DNA of 64,000 nucleotides from Neoalteromonas flava (GCF_002807685.1 NZ_PEAX01000003.1:372001-436000); one strand, 5' to 3'; shown: positions 24,774-36,600, counted from the stretch's first letter. Made by a program: numbers and translations. Notes: generated by a model from the letters alone, not told the origin.

Positions 24774-24902
24774 TCACATCGTCGTTAATGCTTGGATAAT
24801 CTTCGCTGCACTAACATTTTGACTGCTTTCCCAAGTGGTTCTTAACAATTGATTGAGCGCAGTGAACTGACGTTGCTGTGTTTGTAGTTTAACTATTTGC
24901 AT
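24774..24902 (-). CDS. Candidate 42-residue protein
   Basis: An uninterrupted frame from ATG at 24902: MQIVKLQTQQRQFTALNQLL then a helical, Gln/Ala-rich end (VSAAKIIQALTTM). The amino-acid pattern looks like a real amphipathic helix, and it occupies most of an otherwise empty space divergent from the oxidoreductase gene. There is no good ribosome site (AAGG is about 16 bases away). It could be real, or chance. Confidence 0.3.
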   Translation of the reverse strand: MQIVKLQTQQRQFTALNQLLRTTWESSQNVSAAKIIQALTTM

Positions 24903-24965
24903 ACTGCTATTGGCCTTAAAGTCCACTTTGCCCCTATAGTAGTGCTATTCGAATTAAAACCCAGT

Positions 24966-26207
24966 ATGTCTATGAGCGTAATTGAACAACCTTTTACCTT
25001 TGCCAGCGGTCTAGTTGTCAAAAATCGTTTAGTAAAAGCCGCGATGGAAGAAAATCTAGCTACAGCCCAGCAGTTGCCTGGTGATGAGCTACAACAACTA
25101 TATGCCCAATGGGCAAAGGGCGGTGTAGGGATGATCATTACCGGTAATGTAATGGTTGATCATCTCGCTATGACGGGCCCAGGCGGCGTTGTATTAGAAC
25201 AGGGAACGCCATTAGAGCCCTTTCAACAATTAGCTTCGATTGCACAACAAAATAACACTAAAGTGATTATGCAAATCAATCATCCTGGACGCCAAGTGTT
25301 TAAGAAAATGGGCGGTAAAGTGTTATCCCCCTCAGACGTTGCTTTGGATATGGGAAAACATTCCAAGTTATTTGCGCAGCCCAAGCCTATGAGTGAAGAC
25401 GAAATAGCGGACCTAATTGAACGTTTCGCAACAACTGCTCAATTAGCTGAAAAGGCCGGTTTTGATGGTGTTCAAGTGCACGCGGCTCACGGTTATTTAT
25501 TGGCGCAATTTTTATCGCCTTTAACCAACAAGCGCGGTGACCAGTGGGGCGGAGAGCTAGCGAATCGAGCGCGTCTATTGTTAAGCGTAGTAGCGAGGAT
25601 CAAGGAGGTCTGCAATGCACAATTCAGCGTCTCAGTTAAATTGAATTCGGCTGATTTTCAACGCGGTGGATTTGACATAGATGATGCCGAGAGTGTGGTA
25701 AAAATGCTTGAGCCTTTTGCTATAGATTTTGTTGAACTCTCTGGCGGTAGTTATGAAGCACCGGCTATGCAAGGCCGCACCGCTGATGATCGAACACTGG
25801 CTCGCGAAGCCTATTTTTTAGAATTTGCACAGAGAATAGCCAAGAGCACACAACTCCCCATCATGACTACCGGTGGCATTAGCCGATTTGCGACTGTGCA
25901 GCGCGTGCTGCAAAGTGGCGTTTGCTTGGTGGGTATGGCGAGTGCACTGGCCTTTACGCCTGATTTAGTGAATCTATGGCGCGAGGATACCAGTACCCAA
26001 GGCATTATTCCAAAGGTTACCTGGCAGGATAAAACCTTAGCCGGATTGGCAACTATGGCGATTATTAAACGTCAGTTACGGCGCATGAGCAAAGGTCAGC
26101 AACCGTCATATACTGATTCACCCCTATGGAGTTTAGTGCTCGATCAGGTACGTTTGGCTAAGCTAACTAAACGTTATCGCCGTCGCTTTGCTGCTGAAGT
26201 GAAGTAA
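24966..26207 (+). CDS. NADH:flavin oxidoreductase, old yellow enzyme family
   Basis: About 413 residues from ATG 24966 (ATG 24972 also possible). TIM-barrel flavoprotein: early VVKNRLVKAAMEENLA, QINHPGRQ, the active-site pair in VHAAHGYLLAQFLSPLTNKRGDQWGG, and the FMN phosphate region MTTGGISRFA. It lacks the C-terminal NAD/FAD domains of 2,4-dienoyl-CoA reductase, so it belongs to the short YqjM/NADH oxidase-like group. Natural substrate unknown, probably an enone. A weak hairpin CAGCGCG/CGCGCTG follows and overlaps the convergent smpB 3' end. Confidence 0.9.
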   Translation: MSMSVIEQPFTFASGLVVKNRLVKAAMEENLATAQQLPGDELQQLYAQWAKGGVGMIITGNVMVDHLAMTGPGGVVLEQGTPLEPFQQLASIAQQNNTKVIMQINHPGRQVFKKMGGKVLSPSDVALDMGKHSKLFAQPKPMSEDEIADLIERFATTAQLAEKAGFDGVQVHAAHGYLLAQFLSPLTNKRGDQWGGELANRARLLLSVVARIKEVCNAQFSVSVKLNSADFQRGGFDIDDAESVVKMLEPFAIDFVELSGGSYEAPAMQGRTADDRTLAREAYFLEFAQRIAKSTQLPIMTTGGISRFATVQRVLQSGVCLVGMASALAFTPDLVNLWREDTSTQGIIPKVTWQDKTLAGLATMAIIKRQLRRMSKGQQPSYTDSPLWSLVLDQVRLAKLTKRYRRRFAAEVK

Positions 26208-26230
26208 CCGAATTCGATGCAGCGCGCAGT

Positions 26231-26701
26231 TTACGCGCTGTGTTTCATAACGCGCTCTTTCTGACGCGCCCAATCACGGTCTTTGACGGCATCGCGTTTA
26301 TCATGCGCCTGTTTACCTTTAGCCAGATAAATTTCGACTTTAACCCAACAGGCTTTCCAGTACATGGCGGTGGCAACAATAGAGTAGCCTTGACGATCAC
26401 GAGCGCCCATCAATTTGTCGAGTTCACGCTTATTTAACAGCAGTTTACGGTCTCGAGCAGGCTCACAGATTACATGGCTAGATGCCTGGTTTAGCGGTTG
26501 AATGGTACAGCCCAACAAATACGCCTCACCTTTATCGATGGTGACGTAAGTATCAGTAATACTGACTTTACCGGCGCGGATGCTTTTTACTTCCCAGCCT
26601 TGTAATTCAATGCCAGCCTCGAATTTATCTTCTAAGTGAAATTCGTGACGCGCTTTTTTATTCTTGGCAATAGTGCCTGGATTTGAATTTTTCTTTTTCA
26701 T
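26231..26701 (-). CDS. smpB: SsrA-binding protein SmpB
   Basis: 156 residues, usual length. Recognised by [39 protein letters not shown]-like region replaced by [14 protein letters not shown], and the basic C-terminal tail that enters the mRNA channel. Binds tmRNA and the ribosome in trans-translation. It lies about 2.3 kb from ssrA on the same strand and is divergent from ratA, a common proteobacterial order. Confidence 0.97.
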   Translation of the reverse strand: MKKKNSNPGTIAKNKKARHEFHLEDKFEAGIELQGWEVKSIRAGKVSITDTYVTIDKGEAYLLGCTIQPLNQASSHVICEPARDRKLLLNKRELDKLMGARDRQGYSIVATAMYWKACWVKVEIYLAKGKQAHDKRDAVKDRDWARQKERVMKHSA

Positions 26702-26832
26702 GGGCGCATTATACTGCAGTCAACGCTATTGTCTGCATAGTTTACGCATAAATCACAGACACTTGTGCACTTTTTCTTGGCGTCTTTCATGTTAAACTGC
26801 AACTCGTCAAAGGTATTGTTTATTGAGGTTTC

Positions 26833-27264
26833 ATGCCAAGCATACAACGAAGTGCGTTAGTGGCATTCAGTGCTGAATCAATGTTTGAGCTTGTTAATGA
26901 TGTCGAGTCATATCCTGAGTTTTTACCGGGGTGCGCGCAAAGTCGAGTCGAGAAAAAATCAGGCTCGATGATGCAGGCCTCGTTATTGATCGCAAAAGCA
27001 GGCGTTAAACAATGGTTTACGACGCACAATGAGTTAGTTGCGAATCAGCGCATAGATATGCGCTTAGTTGAAGGTCCATTCAGTCATTTAAGTGGTGCAT
27101 GGCATTTTATTCCCCTATCTGAATCAGCCTGTAAAATAGAACTGAACTTGACCTTTGAATTCAGTAGTCGATTAGCTCAAGCGGCGTTTGGGAAAATATT
27201 CAATAGTATCGCCGCCAATATGGTGGATGCGTTTACCAAGCGCGCTAAGCAGGTGTATGCCTAA
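26833..27264 (+). CDS. ratA: RatA/COQ10-like START-domain protein
   Basis: 143 residues. N-terminus [20 protein letters not shown] then [18 protein letters not shown], the signature of the ubiquinone-binding COQ10/RatA group. Described in Escherichia coli as a ribosome association toxin, elsewhere linked to ubiquinone handling; the sequence does not choose. Its stop overlaps the rnfH start (TAATG), the standard ratA-ratB pair next to smpB. Confidence 0.93.
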   Translation: MPSIQRSALVAFSAESMFELVNDVESYPEFLPGCAQSRVEKKSGSMMQASLLIAKAGVKQWFTTHNELVANQRIDMRLVEGPFSHLSGAWHFIPLSESACKIELNLTFEFSSRLAQAAFGKIFNSIAANMVDAFTKRAKQVYA

Positions 27265-27605
27265 TGACTAACAAGATCTCCATAGAAGTTGTTTATGCGC
27301 TACCGGAAAAACAAACATTGTTGCCGATTGAAGTTGCCGCCGGCAGCACAGTACAGAGTGCTATTGAACAAAGTGGTATTCTGGCAATGTATGCGGATAT
27401 CGACCTGAATGAAAATAAGGTTGGGATCTGGAATCGAACTGTAAAACTCACAGAAACGCTTACCGCAGGCGATCGTATCGAAATTTATCGTCCATTAATT
27501 GCCGACCCTAAAGAAGTCCGTAAACGTCGTGCTGAAAAAGCCAAAGAAGAAGGGCGAGCTGATAAAGTAACTGGCGGTCGCCCTAACAAGCTAAGAAGCA
27601 ACTGA
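27264..27605 (+). CDS. rnfH: RnfH family ubiquitin-like protein
   Basis: 113 residues. [35 protein letters not shown] and [20 protein letters not shown] mark the RnfH (RatB) family with a beta-grasp fold and a basic tail. Role unclear; usually paired with ratA as here. Convergent with ppsR 13 bases away. Confidence 0.94.
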   Translation: MTNKISIEVVYALPEKQTLLPIEVAAGSTVQSAIEQSGILAMYADIDLNENKVGIWNRTVKLTETLTAGDRIEIYRPLIADPKEVRKRRAEKAKEEGRADKVTGGRPNKLRSN

Positions 27606-27618
27606 ACGTCTTCAGGTA

Positions 27619-28431
27619 CTAGTATTTACGCCGCTGTAATCCGGTAGTGGCCAATATCTTGGCCGATATTTCCTCAATTGAGTATTTCGTCGAATTTAAA
27701 AACGGGATCTTTTCTTTACGATACAGGTTTTCGACTTCACGCAGTTCCATCCGGCACTGTTGAATAGAAGCATAGCGACTGTTGGCGCGTCGCTCGGACC
27801 GGATTTGATGCAGTCGGTCCGGTTGTATGGTTAAGCCAAATAGCTTGTTCTTGAAGCGTCGCAATGTTGGCGGCAATTTTAACATATCACCCATGTCTTC
27901 TTCGGTGAACGGGTAGTTTGCCGCTTTGATCCCATACTGCAACGCCAAATACAGGCTAGTTGGTGTTTTGCCGCTCCGCGAAACGCCCACTAATATAATG
28001 TCGGCTTCGTGGTAGTCCTTCAAATTCGAGCCATCATCATTCGCTAATGCATAGTTAACCGCTTCGATCCGAATATCATAGGTTGTTTCGTGAATGCTAT
28101 GGGTTCGGTGCTTCTCTGGTTTTGAAGGAACGCCCAGCACTTTCTCTAATGGCGCGACGAATTGGTCAAGAAAGTTGTAATTGATGCCAACCGAGGTTGC
28201 AACGATTTTGCGGACTTCGGTATTTACGATGGTATAAAACACCAAAGGGCGTTCACCACTTTCTTGAAAACTTTCAGAAATTTTTGTTAATACTTCGTGA
28301 GCTTGTTCTTCAGTTTCAACAAAAGGGATGGTGACATGTTCGAGTTTTAGCGGGAAAAGTGACAGTAAAGCATGGCCAAACACTTCAGAAGTAATGGCTG
28401 TACCATCAGAAATATAAAACGCGGTGCGCAC
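27619..28431 (-). CDS. ppsR: Phosphoenolpyruvate synthase regulatory protein (bifunctional kinase/phosphorylase)
   Basis: 270 residues, the DUF299 length. Opens MRTAFYISDGTAITSEVFGH and has a P-loop GVSRSGKTPTSLYLA near residue 150. It switches PEP synthase off by ADP-dependent phosphorylation of a threonine next to the catalytic His and on by phosphate-dependent removal. Divergent from its target ppsA, sharing a 184-base control region with a HexR-like site. Confidence 0.95.
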   Translation of the reverse strand: MRTAFYISDGTAITSEVFGHALLSLFPLKLEHVTIPFVETEEQAHEVLTKISESFQESGERPLVFYTIVNTEVRKIVATSVGINYNFLDQFVAPLEKVLGVPSKPEKHRTHSIHETTYDIRIEAVNYALANDDGSNLKDYHEADIILVGVSRSGKTPTSLYLALQYGIKAANYPFTEEDMGDMLKLPPTLRRFKNKLFGLTIQPDRLHQIRSERRANSRYASIQQCRMELREVENLYRKEKIPFLNSTKYSIEEISAKILATTGLQRRKY

Positions 28432-28450
28432 AACATCTCCTTAACATTGT

Positions 28451-28465
28451 TGTAAATTTATTACA
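28451..28465. promoter_or_regulatory. HexR-like operator between ppsR and ppsA
   Basis: TGTAAATTTATTACA, a palindrome-like 15-mer matching the HexR consensus TGTAATTWAATTACA at 13 of 15 positions. In related bacteria HexR activates gluconeogenic ppsA. hexR itself lies at 58060-58908. Confidence 0.6.
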
Positions 28466-28615
28466 GGTGGAAATTAAATTTTACTTTGATATCAACAGCA
28501 TTCTAAAATCGCTGCCAATAATAAGCAGGCCTGCAAAGTTTAATAGAATGTAAGGCAGCAGTACTAAAAACACAAACCCTAAAATTTAGCAATAAAATAG
28601 CCGGAGGCTTCAGTA

Positions 28616-30988
28616 GTGCAAGAGTACGTACTTTGGTATCAGCAGTTAGGTATGCATGATGTGGGTAGAGTGGGCGGCAAGAACGCTTCTCTAGGAGAAA
28701 TGATTTCTAACCTGGCTAATGCGGGTGTACAAGTGCCGGGAGGTTTTGCGACTACTGCCTCAGCGTTTAATGAGTTTTTAGATCAAAGTGGCCTTGAAAA
28801 GCGTATCCACGAACTTCTTGATGCGCTTGATGTGGATGACGTGAATGCGTTGGCGGAAGCGGGCAAAACTATCCGCGATTGGATCATCGAGACCCCGTTC
28901 CAACCCGCGCTGGAAGACGCAATCAAAGACGCGTTTAATACCCTACAAGGGGATGCAGGTGACCAAGCTTCATTTGCGGTGCGTTCTTCCGCTACAGCAG
29001 AAGATATGCCGGATGCGTCATTTGCGGGTCAACAAGAAACGTTTTTGAATGTTAAAGGCTATGATGCTGTCATGGTCGCCATTAAGCACGTATTTGCCTC
29101 GCTGTTTAATGACCGTGCAATTTCCTACCGTGTTCACCAAGGCTATGATCACAAAGGCGTAGCACTTTCTGCCGGTATCCAACGTATGGTGCGCAGTGAC
29201 ATCGCTTCATCCGGCGTAATGTTCACTATCGACACTGAAAGCGGTTTTGAAGACGTTGTGTTTATCACTAGTTCATACGGCTTGGGTGAAATGGTCGTAC
29301 AAGGTGCAGTAAACCCCGATGAGTTTTATGTGCACAAGCCAACTCTAAATGCAGGTCATCCGGCCATTGTGCGTCGGAACTTGGGCAGTAAGTTAACTCA
29401 GATGATCTACTCTGAGGATATGGCACACGGCAAGCAAGTCGAAATTGTTGATATTGAAAAAGCACAGTCGATGCAGTTTTCGTTGACTGACGATGAAGTG
29501 ATGGAGCTTGCTAAGCAGGCGCAAATTATTGAGCAACACTACAAGCGCCCAATGGACATTGAATGGGCTAAAGACGGTGTTGATGGCAAATTGTATATCG
29601 TTCAAGCACGTCCTGAAACGGTGCGTAGTCGCGAAGACATGCAAGTGATCGAGCGATACCAGCTTAAAGGTCAGGCCTCGATTGTATGCGAAGGTCGCGC
29701 AATTGGTCACAAAATTGGTTCTGGTCAAGCTAAAGTGTTAGCGTCAATTGAAGAAATGGACAAAATCCAGCCGGGTGATGTGTTAGTCACAGACATGACT
29801 GACCCGGATTGGGAACCGATCATGAAAAAAGCCGCAGCCATTGTTACAAACCGTGGTGGACGCACCTGTCATGCTGCAATCATCGCGCGTGAGTTAGGTA
29901 TTCCTGCAGTGGTTGGTTGTGCCAATGCGACGGATTCAATCCAGACCGGTGATACTGTTACGGTGTCTTGTGCTGAAGGTGATACAGGTTACATCTATAA
30001 TCAAGCACTCGATTTTGATGTGGTAACGTCACGTATCGATGCAATGCCTGATCTTCCGTTGAAAGTCATGATGAACGTGGGTAATCCGGACCGTGCTTTT
30101 GACTTCGCACGTCTGCCAAATGCAGGTGTTGGTCTTGCTCGTTTGGAATTTATCATTAACCGTATGATTGGTGTGCACCCTAAAGCGTTGCTCAATTTTG
30201 ATGACCAACCTGAAGATTTAAAAGAAGAAATCTCGGATATGATCGCTGGGTATGCCTCCCCGGTTGAGTTTTATATTGAGAAGTTAGTCGAAGGTATCTC
30301 TACTATTGGAGCTGCTTTTTCACCGAATAAGGTGATTGTGCGTATGTCTGACTTTAAATCGAACGAGTACTTTAACTTGGTCGGTGGTTACCAATACGAG
30401 CCGGATGAAGAAAACCCAATGTTGGGTTTCCGTGGCGCAAGCCGCTATATCTCAGAAGATTTCCGTGATTGTTTTGCACTTGAATGTGAAGCGATTAAAC
30501 GCGTTCGCAATAAAATGGGTTTGACCAACGTTGAGATCATGATCCCATTTGTGCGCACGCTGGAAGAAGGTCGAAAAGTTATTGAGCTACTTGCAGAACA
30601 AGGCCTCAAACAGGGTGAAAATGGCTTACGTGTGATCATGATGTGTGAGTTACCATCGAACGCATTGTTAGCCGATCAGTTCTTAGATATCTTCGACGGA
30701 TTCTCGATAGGTTCTAATGACTTAACCCAGCTGACCTTAGGATTAGACCGTGACTCTGGGGTAATCGCACATTTGTTCGATGAACGTAATGAGGCGGTTA
30801 AAGCGTTACTTGCGATGGCGATCAAGGCCGCTAAAGCGCGCGGTAAGTATGTTGGGATCTGCGGTCAAGGACCTTCGGATCATGAAGATTTCGCCGCTTG
30901 GTTGGTCGAGCAGGGCATCGATAGTGTTTCATTGAACCCTGACACAGTGGTAGAAACCTGGCTTTATCTTGCCGAGAAGCACGGATAA
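28616..30988 (+). CDS. ppsA: Phosphoenolpyruvate synthase
   Basis: 790 residues. GTG start with GGAGG at good distance. N-terminal ATP-grasp domain ([31 protein letters not shown]), swivelling domain with the catalytic His419 in [15 protein letters not shown], and the PEP-binding barrel ending with [13 protein letters not shown] and CGQGPSDH. Converts pyruvate, ATP and water to PEP, AMP and phosphate for gluconeogenesis. The Thr next to His419 is the PpsR target. Confidence 0.97.
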   Translation: MQEYVLWYQQLGMHDVGRVGGKNASLGEMISNLANAGVQVPGGFATTASAFNEFLDQSGLEKRIHELLDALDVDDVNALAEAGKTIRDWIIETPFQPALEDAIKDAFNTLQGDAGDQASFAVRSSATAEDMPDASFAGQQETFLNVKGYDAVMVAIKHVFASLFNDRAISYRVHQGYDHKGVALSAGIQRMVRSDIASSGVMFTIDTESGFEDVVFITSSYGLGEMVVQGAVNPDEFYVHKPTLNAGHPAIVRRNLGSKLTQMIYSEDMAHGKQVEIVDIEKAQSMQFSLTDDEVMELAKQAQIIEQHYKRPMDIEWAKDGVDGKLYIVQARPETVRSREDMQVIERYQLKGQASIVCEGRAIGHKIGSGQAKVLASIEEMDKIQPGDVLVTDMTDPDWEPIMKKAAAIVTNRGGRTCHAAIIARELGIPAVVGCANATDSIQTGDTVTVSCAEGDTGYIYNQALDFDVVTSRIDAMPDLPLKVMMNVGNPDRAFDFARLPNAGVGLARLEFIINRMIGVHPKALLNFDDQPEDLKEEISDMIAGYASPVEFYIEKLVEGISTIGAAFSPNKVIVRMSDFKSNEYFNLVGGYQYEPDEENPMLGFRGASRYISEDFRDCFALECEAIKRVRNKMGLTNVEIMIPFVRTLEEGRKVIELLAEQGLKQGENGLRVIMMCELPSNALLADQFLDIFDGFSIGSNDLTQLTLGLDRDSGVIAHLFDERNEAVKALLAMAIKAAKARGKYVGICGQGPSDHEDFAAWLVEQGIDSVSLNPDTVVETWLYLAEKHG

Positions 30989-31006
30989 TTCAGATAGTTA
31001 ATTTAA

Positions 31007-31034
31007 CAAAGCCCCTGAACAGGGGCTTTGTTTT
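31007..31034 (+). terminator. Rho-independent terminator after ppsA
   Basis: CAAAGCCCCTG (31007-31017) and CAGGGGCTTTG (31020-31030), perfect 11-base stem, then TTTT. Confidence 0.92.
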
Positions 31035-31127
31035 GTGTCTGTCTTTATTCTCAATAACCCGCAACGCTTTACGATTGTCGAATGTAGCGGTTTAGTGTAG
31101 GGTGAAAAGAAAAAATCTTGCCTGTGT

Positions 31128-33155
31128 ATGAAAGATAATTCTCCTCAAGTGACTGCCAATGGACTGTCGCTTGATCAACAAGAACTGACCGGCTACCTCT
31201 ACAGTCATTTACTCAATGGCGTGCTGATCACTGGGATCACCTATTTTTCCTTAATCTTTCTTTTTGCCGGTGAGGCACCGACTTATCTGCGTACGACGTT
31301 AGCGGGCGCTATGGGCGGGGTGCTGTTACTGCGCCTGATTGATTGGCTATATTGGCGGGTGAATCAAACACAGGTAGGTTATTCCAACGCCGCAAAGCTT
31401 AGATTTAAATGTCTGGCGACCTGCACTGCGCTGTTATGGGCCGGTGGCGCTGTAGTGTTATTTAACTATCAAAACATAGAAGAACGCTACTTTACGTTGC
31501 TTGCGTTAGGCTCAATGACCGGTGGGGCCGTAATTGTATTATCCGCCAGTCGCTATCTATCGTTGCTATTTCCAACTTGTTTATTATTACCGATCAGCCT
31601 TGTTGCGTTGTCTAGCTCTGAAGGTGAGTTGTTCAAAGTCGGCGTGCTTGGCCTTATATACTGGCTATTGATGATCAATGTGAGTCGACGCGCCGCAGAA
31701 ATCACCCGCCAATCTGTTTTGTTTAAGAATCAACAGGTCACACTACGCCGACAGATAGAATCAGAACGGAACGAATTGGCCAAAGCGTATTCTCAACTGC
31801 GTCAGGCAAATCAACAGCTTGACGAGGTTAACCTAACCCTGGAAGACAAGGTTGCTGAACGCACCAAAGCGATTGAAACTTTGTCTAACTTAGATCCATT
31901 AACAAACCTTCTTAATCGCACAGCATTTTCTGCAGCCTTAACAGCTGAGCTTAATAGTGCGTCCGAGCAAGCGATCCTCTTTGTTGATTTAAACGGATTC
32001 AAATCCATCAACGATGCTTTAGGTCATCACGTGGGGGATTTGGTTCTGCAAGAGATTGCACAACGCTTAGATCAAATTATGTTGGCAGGTTTATTATGCC
32101 GTTGGGGCGGCGACGAATTTGTTATCGCGTTGCCTTATGCTGAGCGTGAGCGGGTACAAAAGTTTGCTCAACGCATATTGGATGTGGTGAGCGAGCCCCT
32201 TGATATTGCCGGAAACTCACTTAACACCGATGCCAGTATTGGTATTTCATTGTTCCCTGAGCATGACGACTCTCCCACGATTTTGGTGCAAAAAGCCGAT
32301 GTTGCTATGTACAAACTCAAACGAGAGCAGGGTGAAGGGGTGTTGTTTTATGATAGCGAGCTTAAATCAGAGGTAGTCCAAGAACAAAAGTTAATTGCTG
32401 GGCTGAAGCAATCAATCAAGCAGCACCAAGTATTTATGGTTTATCAACCCATTGTGTATGCTGAGGGCGGAGATTTATGGGGCGTAGAAGCATTGGTTCG
32501 TTGGCAGTTTTATACTGACCTTGTTAGGCCCAACGACTTTATTCCGCTCGCAGAAAAAACCGGGTTTATATTAGAGCTGGGGCTTTGGGTACTTGAGCAA
32601 AGTTGCGTTGAAGTGCTACAGCAACCCTTGCTTGCAGGTAAGCACCTCTCGGTTAATGTTTCGCCACGGCAATTAAGCGGTGATCAGTTTTTACCGCGGC
32701 TTAAGCAAGTATTAACGCGAACGGGTTTTCAGGCACAACAACTGCATTTGGAAATTACTGAAACTGCGTTGATGGAGAATCAACAACATATCCTGCATAC
32801 GCTGAATGAAATAAGAGCGCTTGGCGTTGGATTGTCGATTGACGATTTTGGTACCGGTTATTCAAACTTTACTCAGTTAACACGTTTGCCAGCGACCACC
32901 ATTAAAATTGACAAAGCCTTTGTGGATCCTGCGAGTAGTTTTCAGGATGTGATTGTGCGAGCGTCACTTTTTATCGCCCGTGAGTTTAAATACCAAACGG
33001 TAGCCGAAGGGGTTGAAACTGAGGCTCAAGTCAACTACTTGCGTGATAAACAAGTGACCTTGTTACAGGGATATTATTTCGCTAAACCCATGCCAGCTGA
33101 TGAGTTTCCGCAATGGTACGCAGAGTATTCTAAAGGTTTGACTAGCGCCGACTAA
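31128..33155 (+). CDS. Membrane GGDEF-EAL protein (c-di-GMP turnover)
   Basis: 675 residues. Five or six membrane helices in the first 180 residues form a small membrane sensor, followed by a coiled coil (about 195-250, ending LEDKVAERTKAIETL), a GGDEF domain with intact GGDEF (327-331), and an EAL domain with intact EAL (454-456), DDFGTGYSNF, KIDKAFV and AEGVE. Both active sites look complete, so it could make or degrade c-di-GMP; which dominates cannot be judged. Its 3' end overlaps the small convergent gene by 14 bases. Confidence 0.92.
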   Translation: MKDNSPQVTANGLSLDQQELTGYLYSHLLNGVLITGITYFSLIFLFAGEAPTYLRTTLAGAMGGVLLLRLIDWLYWRVNQTQVGYSNAAKLRFKCLATCTALLWAGGAVVLFNYQNIEERYFTLLALGSMTGGAVIVLSASRYLSLLFPTCLLLPISLVALSSSEGELFKVGVLGLIYWLLMINVSRRAAEITRQSVLFKNQQVTLRRQIESERNELAKAYSQLRQANQQLDEVNLTLEDKVAERTKAIETLSNLDPLTNLLNRTAFSAALTAELNSASEQAILFVDLNGFKSINDALGHHVGDLVLQEIAQRLDQIMLAGLLCRWGGDEFVIALPYAERERVQKFAQRILDVVSEPLDIAGNSLNTDASIGISLFPEHDDSPTILVQKADVAMYKLKREQGEGVLFYDSELKSEVVQEQKLIAGLKQSIKQHQVFMVYQPIVYAEGGDLWGVEALVRWQFYTDLVRPNDFIPLAEKTGFILELGLWVLEQSCVEVLQQPLLAGKHLSVNVSPRQLSGDQFLPRLKQVLTRTGFQAQQLHLEITETALMENQQHILHTLNEIRALGVGLSIDDFGTGYSNFTQLTRLPATTIKIDKAFVDPASSFQDVIVRASLFIAREFKYQTVAEGVETEAQVNYLRDKQVTLLQGYYFAKPMPADEFPQWYAEYSKGLTSAD

Positions 33156-33357
33156 GTAGCCATGCGTCGAGTTTGCGTGCGCCGAGTGTCATTCCGCGCT
33201 GGGCTTTGCGTAACCACTTGCGCGGCAGTGCATGGTCGATGCTGAGAAGGACCAAGCCAATTAACACCAATAAAATTGACCCAGGCACAATAGTAAAAAT
33301 CACGCCTATCGCGAGCAAACTAGCACCAATGGTAGTACGTAGGGTTTTTGCTAACAT
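33142..33357 (-). CDS. Small PGPGW-like transmembrane protein
   Basis: 71 residues with two adjacent hydrophobic helices separated by IVPGS (TIGASLLAIGVIFTIVPGS, LLVLIGLVLLSID) and a basic C-terminus. The arrangement recalls the PGPGW putative transmembrane family. Function unknown. Overlaps the tail of the GGDEF-EAL gene on the opposite strand. Confidence 0.68.
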   Translation of the reverse strand: MLAKTLRTTIGASLLAIGVIFTIVPGSILLVLIGLVLLSIDHALPRKWLRKAQRGMTLGARKLDAWLLSRR

Positions 33358-33681
33358 ATCTTCTCCGTGTTAATACCTCACCATAGCAGACCCTTATTAC
33401 ACCGTTCGAGCACAATTATGTTAGTAAATATTTCCGCAATGTCGCTCAATTGCTGTATGGCTTCCACAGCTGTATTGATCCTAGGAGGCCTGCTCCTTAA
33501 GTAGGTTGGCAATTTGTGTGATAAAGGAGCGTGTCCAAACTACGCATTACTTTGTTGTCGCGCTAACAGGCGAATACTTTTCTCCTGGCGCGTCAATCCG
33601 CACTAAATCGAGTAAAAATGTTCAGCAAAGCGTTGCGTGCTTTAGTATACTTTGCGCTCGTCGTTTTAAGGAGTTAGTCGC
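33358..33681. other. 324-base upstream region of ydiJ
   Basis: No gene seen. A TATACT box (33646-33651) lies some 30 bases before the start with no matching -35. AAGGAG (33669-33674) eight bases before TTG sets the ydiJ start. Confidence 0.35.
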
Positions 33682-36600
33682 TTGATTTTGCCCGTTGTGC
33701 CGCCTGAAAGTAGTGTCGCTAGTGAATATATGGCGTACTTAGATGCGTTGCGGAATTCTTCTTTTTCAGGTGATATTGAGCATAGTTATTCTAGCCGCCT
33801 CGCTGTCGCGACGGACAATTCCATTTATCAGGCGATGCCGCAAGCGGTCGTGTATCCACGTAGTATTGCTGATTTGCAACGCGTCGGTCAGCTTGCCAGT
33901 GAGATGCCAGCGATTAAGTTTTCTGCGCGTGGTGGTGGCACCGGTACCAATGGCCAATCATTAACGCACGGTATTGTTGTTGATATCAGCCGTTATCTCA
34001 ATCAGGTGCTTGAGATTAATGTTGAGGAGCGTTGGGTAAAAGTTCAAGCCGGTATCGTCAAAGACGCATTGAATGACTTTCTGCGTCCTTATGGATTCTT
34101 TTTCTCGCCGGATCTCTCCACCAGTAATCGCGCTACTTTGGGCGGAATGATCAATACCGATGCTTCGGGCCAAGGCTCTTTAGTCTACGGCAAAACCAGT
34201 GATCATGTGCTTGGATTGACTGCTGTACTGGCGAATGGTGAGGTGCTAAAGACAGCTCCGCAGAGTATTTCTGACACACAAACATTTGCGCTAACAGATA
34301 CTGTTGGTCGTATTTATCAGCAGGTTATTGATAGTTGTGTTGGGAAGCGTGACGCAATAATGGCAAAATTTCCACGTCTAAACCGCTTTCTCACCGGCTA
34401 CGACCTAGAGCATGCGGTAGATACTGACTTAGCACACGTTGACGTTACCCGCCTCCTTACAGGCTCCGAGGGATCTCTGGCATTCATTGCAGAAGCTACA
34501 CTCGATATCACCCCAATCCCAGCCTATAAAGCGTTGGTAAACATCAAATACGATAGCTTTGAGTCGGCCTTGCGTCATGCGCCTGCTATGGTGGCAGCTA
34601 ACGCCACATCGGTGGAGACCGTTGACAGCAATGTGCTCGATTTAGCCCGTACCGATATCATTTGGGAAAGCATTAAAGATTTGATCAGTGACGTGCCAAA
34701 CAAAGCCCTACTCGGGCTCAATATGGTCGAGTATAACAGCGAATCAGAAGAGGAAATCACTACTCGTATCAATGCGTTATCAAAAGCATTGGACGAAGCT
34801 ATTGAACAGCAGTCTGCAGGCGTGATTGGCTATCAGATCACCTTTAACGGCGCTGATATAAGCAAAATCTACGCGATGCGCAAAAAAGCGGTAGGACTGT
34901 TAGGCAAGACCAAAGGCGCGCGCAAGCCCATTGCATTTGCCGAAGATACTGCGGTACCTCCAGAGAACCTAGCTGATTTTATCTTAGAGTTTCGTGCCTT
35001 ACTCGACAGTCACCAGTTACATTACGGCATGTTTGGTCATGTGGACGCTGGCGTTTTACACGTTAGGCCAGCGTTGGATATGTGTGATCCAGAACAAGAG
35101 AAATTGATGCTCCAAATATCTGATCAAGTCGTTGCTTTAGTGGCAAAATACGGCGGTCTGATGTGGGGAGAGCATGGCAAGGGATATCGCAGTGAATACG
35201 GGCCGGCATTTTTTGGTGAAGAGCTGTTCACGGAATTACGTAAGATAAAGACCGCGTTTGACCCACACAATCAAATGAATCCAGGCAAAATATGCACGCC
35301 GATGGATTCGTCAGAGCAACTGGTGCGGGTCGCAGATCCAAAACGTGGTCATCTTGACCGAACCATCCCCATTCAGTTCAAGCAAGCGTTTGAACCCGCT
35401 ATGAGCTGTAATGGTAATGGCCTATGTTTTAATTATGATGTTACTTCTCCCATGTGCCCGTCGAGTAAGATCACGCGCGATCGACGTCACAGTCCGAAAG
35501 GGCGTGCGAGCATGATCCGTGAGTGGTTACGGTTATTGGCTAGGCAAGGAGTAGATGTTGCAATGTTGGAGCAGCAATCATTCAGTACTTCAATATGGGA
35601 ACGATGGGTCAATACCCGCAAAACTCCCAAAGACGCAGACTTCTCCCACGAAGTTTTGGAAGTGATGGACGGCTGTTTGGCGTGTAAATCCTGCTCCAGC
35701 CAATGTCCGGTGGGCGTTGATGTGCCCGATTTTAGAGCGAAGTTCTTAAGTATTTATTATCAGCGCTATATGCGTCCGGTGAAAGATTACTTTGTAGCCA
35801 ATGTTGAACGCTTAGCCCCTCTAATGGCCGCCTTTCCGCGTTTGTTCAATGTATTGCAAGGCAATAAACTCAGCCAATGGCTACTTACTAAAACCATTGG
35901 CTATGTGGATACGCCTCAGCTTTCCAGCCCCAATTTAAAGCAGCGCGTCGAACACCTTTGCGACGCTTATGAGTTTAAGCGCTTTGCGGGCATGTCTGCA
36001 GAAGAGCGCACTCAGTATGTGTTTATTGTTCAAGACCCTTTTACCTCGTTTTACGATGCAGAAGTTGTCGCGCATTTTGCTGAGCTAGTACTAGCACTTG
36101 GATTAAAGCCAGTGCTTATACCCTTTACACCCAACGGTAAGCCGCAGCATGTTAAAGGCTTTTTAGATCGATTCGCACGCACCGCACAAAAAACCGCGAA
36201 GCTTTTAAATCAGCTCCATACGTTGGGTATACCCATGGTTGGAGTTGATGCATCGTTAGTCCTTTGTTATCGCGATGAATACAATAAAATTCTCAAGGAC
36301 AAACGTGGTGATTTTGCGGTTTTAACTGTTCAGGAGTGGCTGATAGACGCAGTCGAACAAGTAGAATTTGCAAAAGTGCAAGTGCAATCACCAGCGATTA
36401 GCTATCGATTATTAAGTCATTGTACTGAGAAGACCGCTCTGCCTGCGTCTGAGCGACTTTGGACAGAGATATTTGCTAAACTAGGACTAACGCTAAGTGC
36501 GACAGCCGTCGGGTGTTGCGGCATGGCCGGAACCTACGGTCATGAGCAACAAAATTTAGCCAATAGTCAGGGGATTTATAACCTCAGTTGGGCCCCGATT

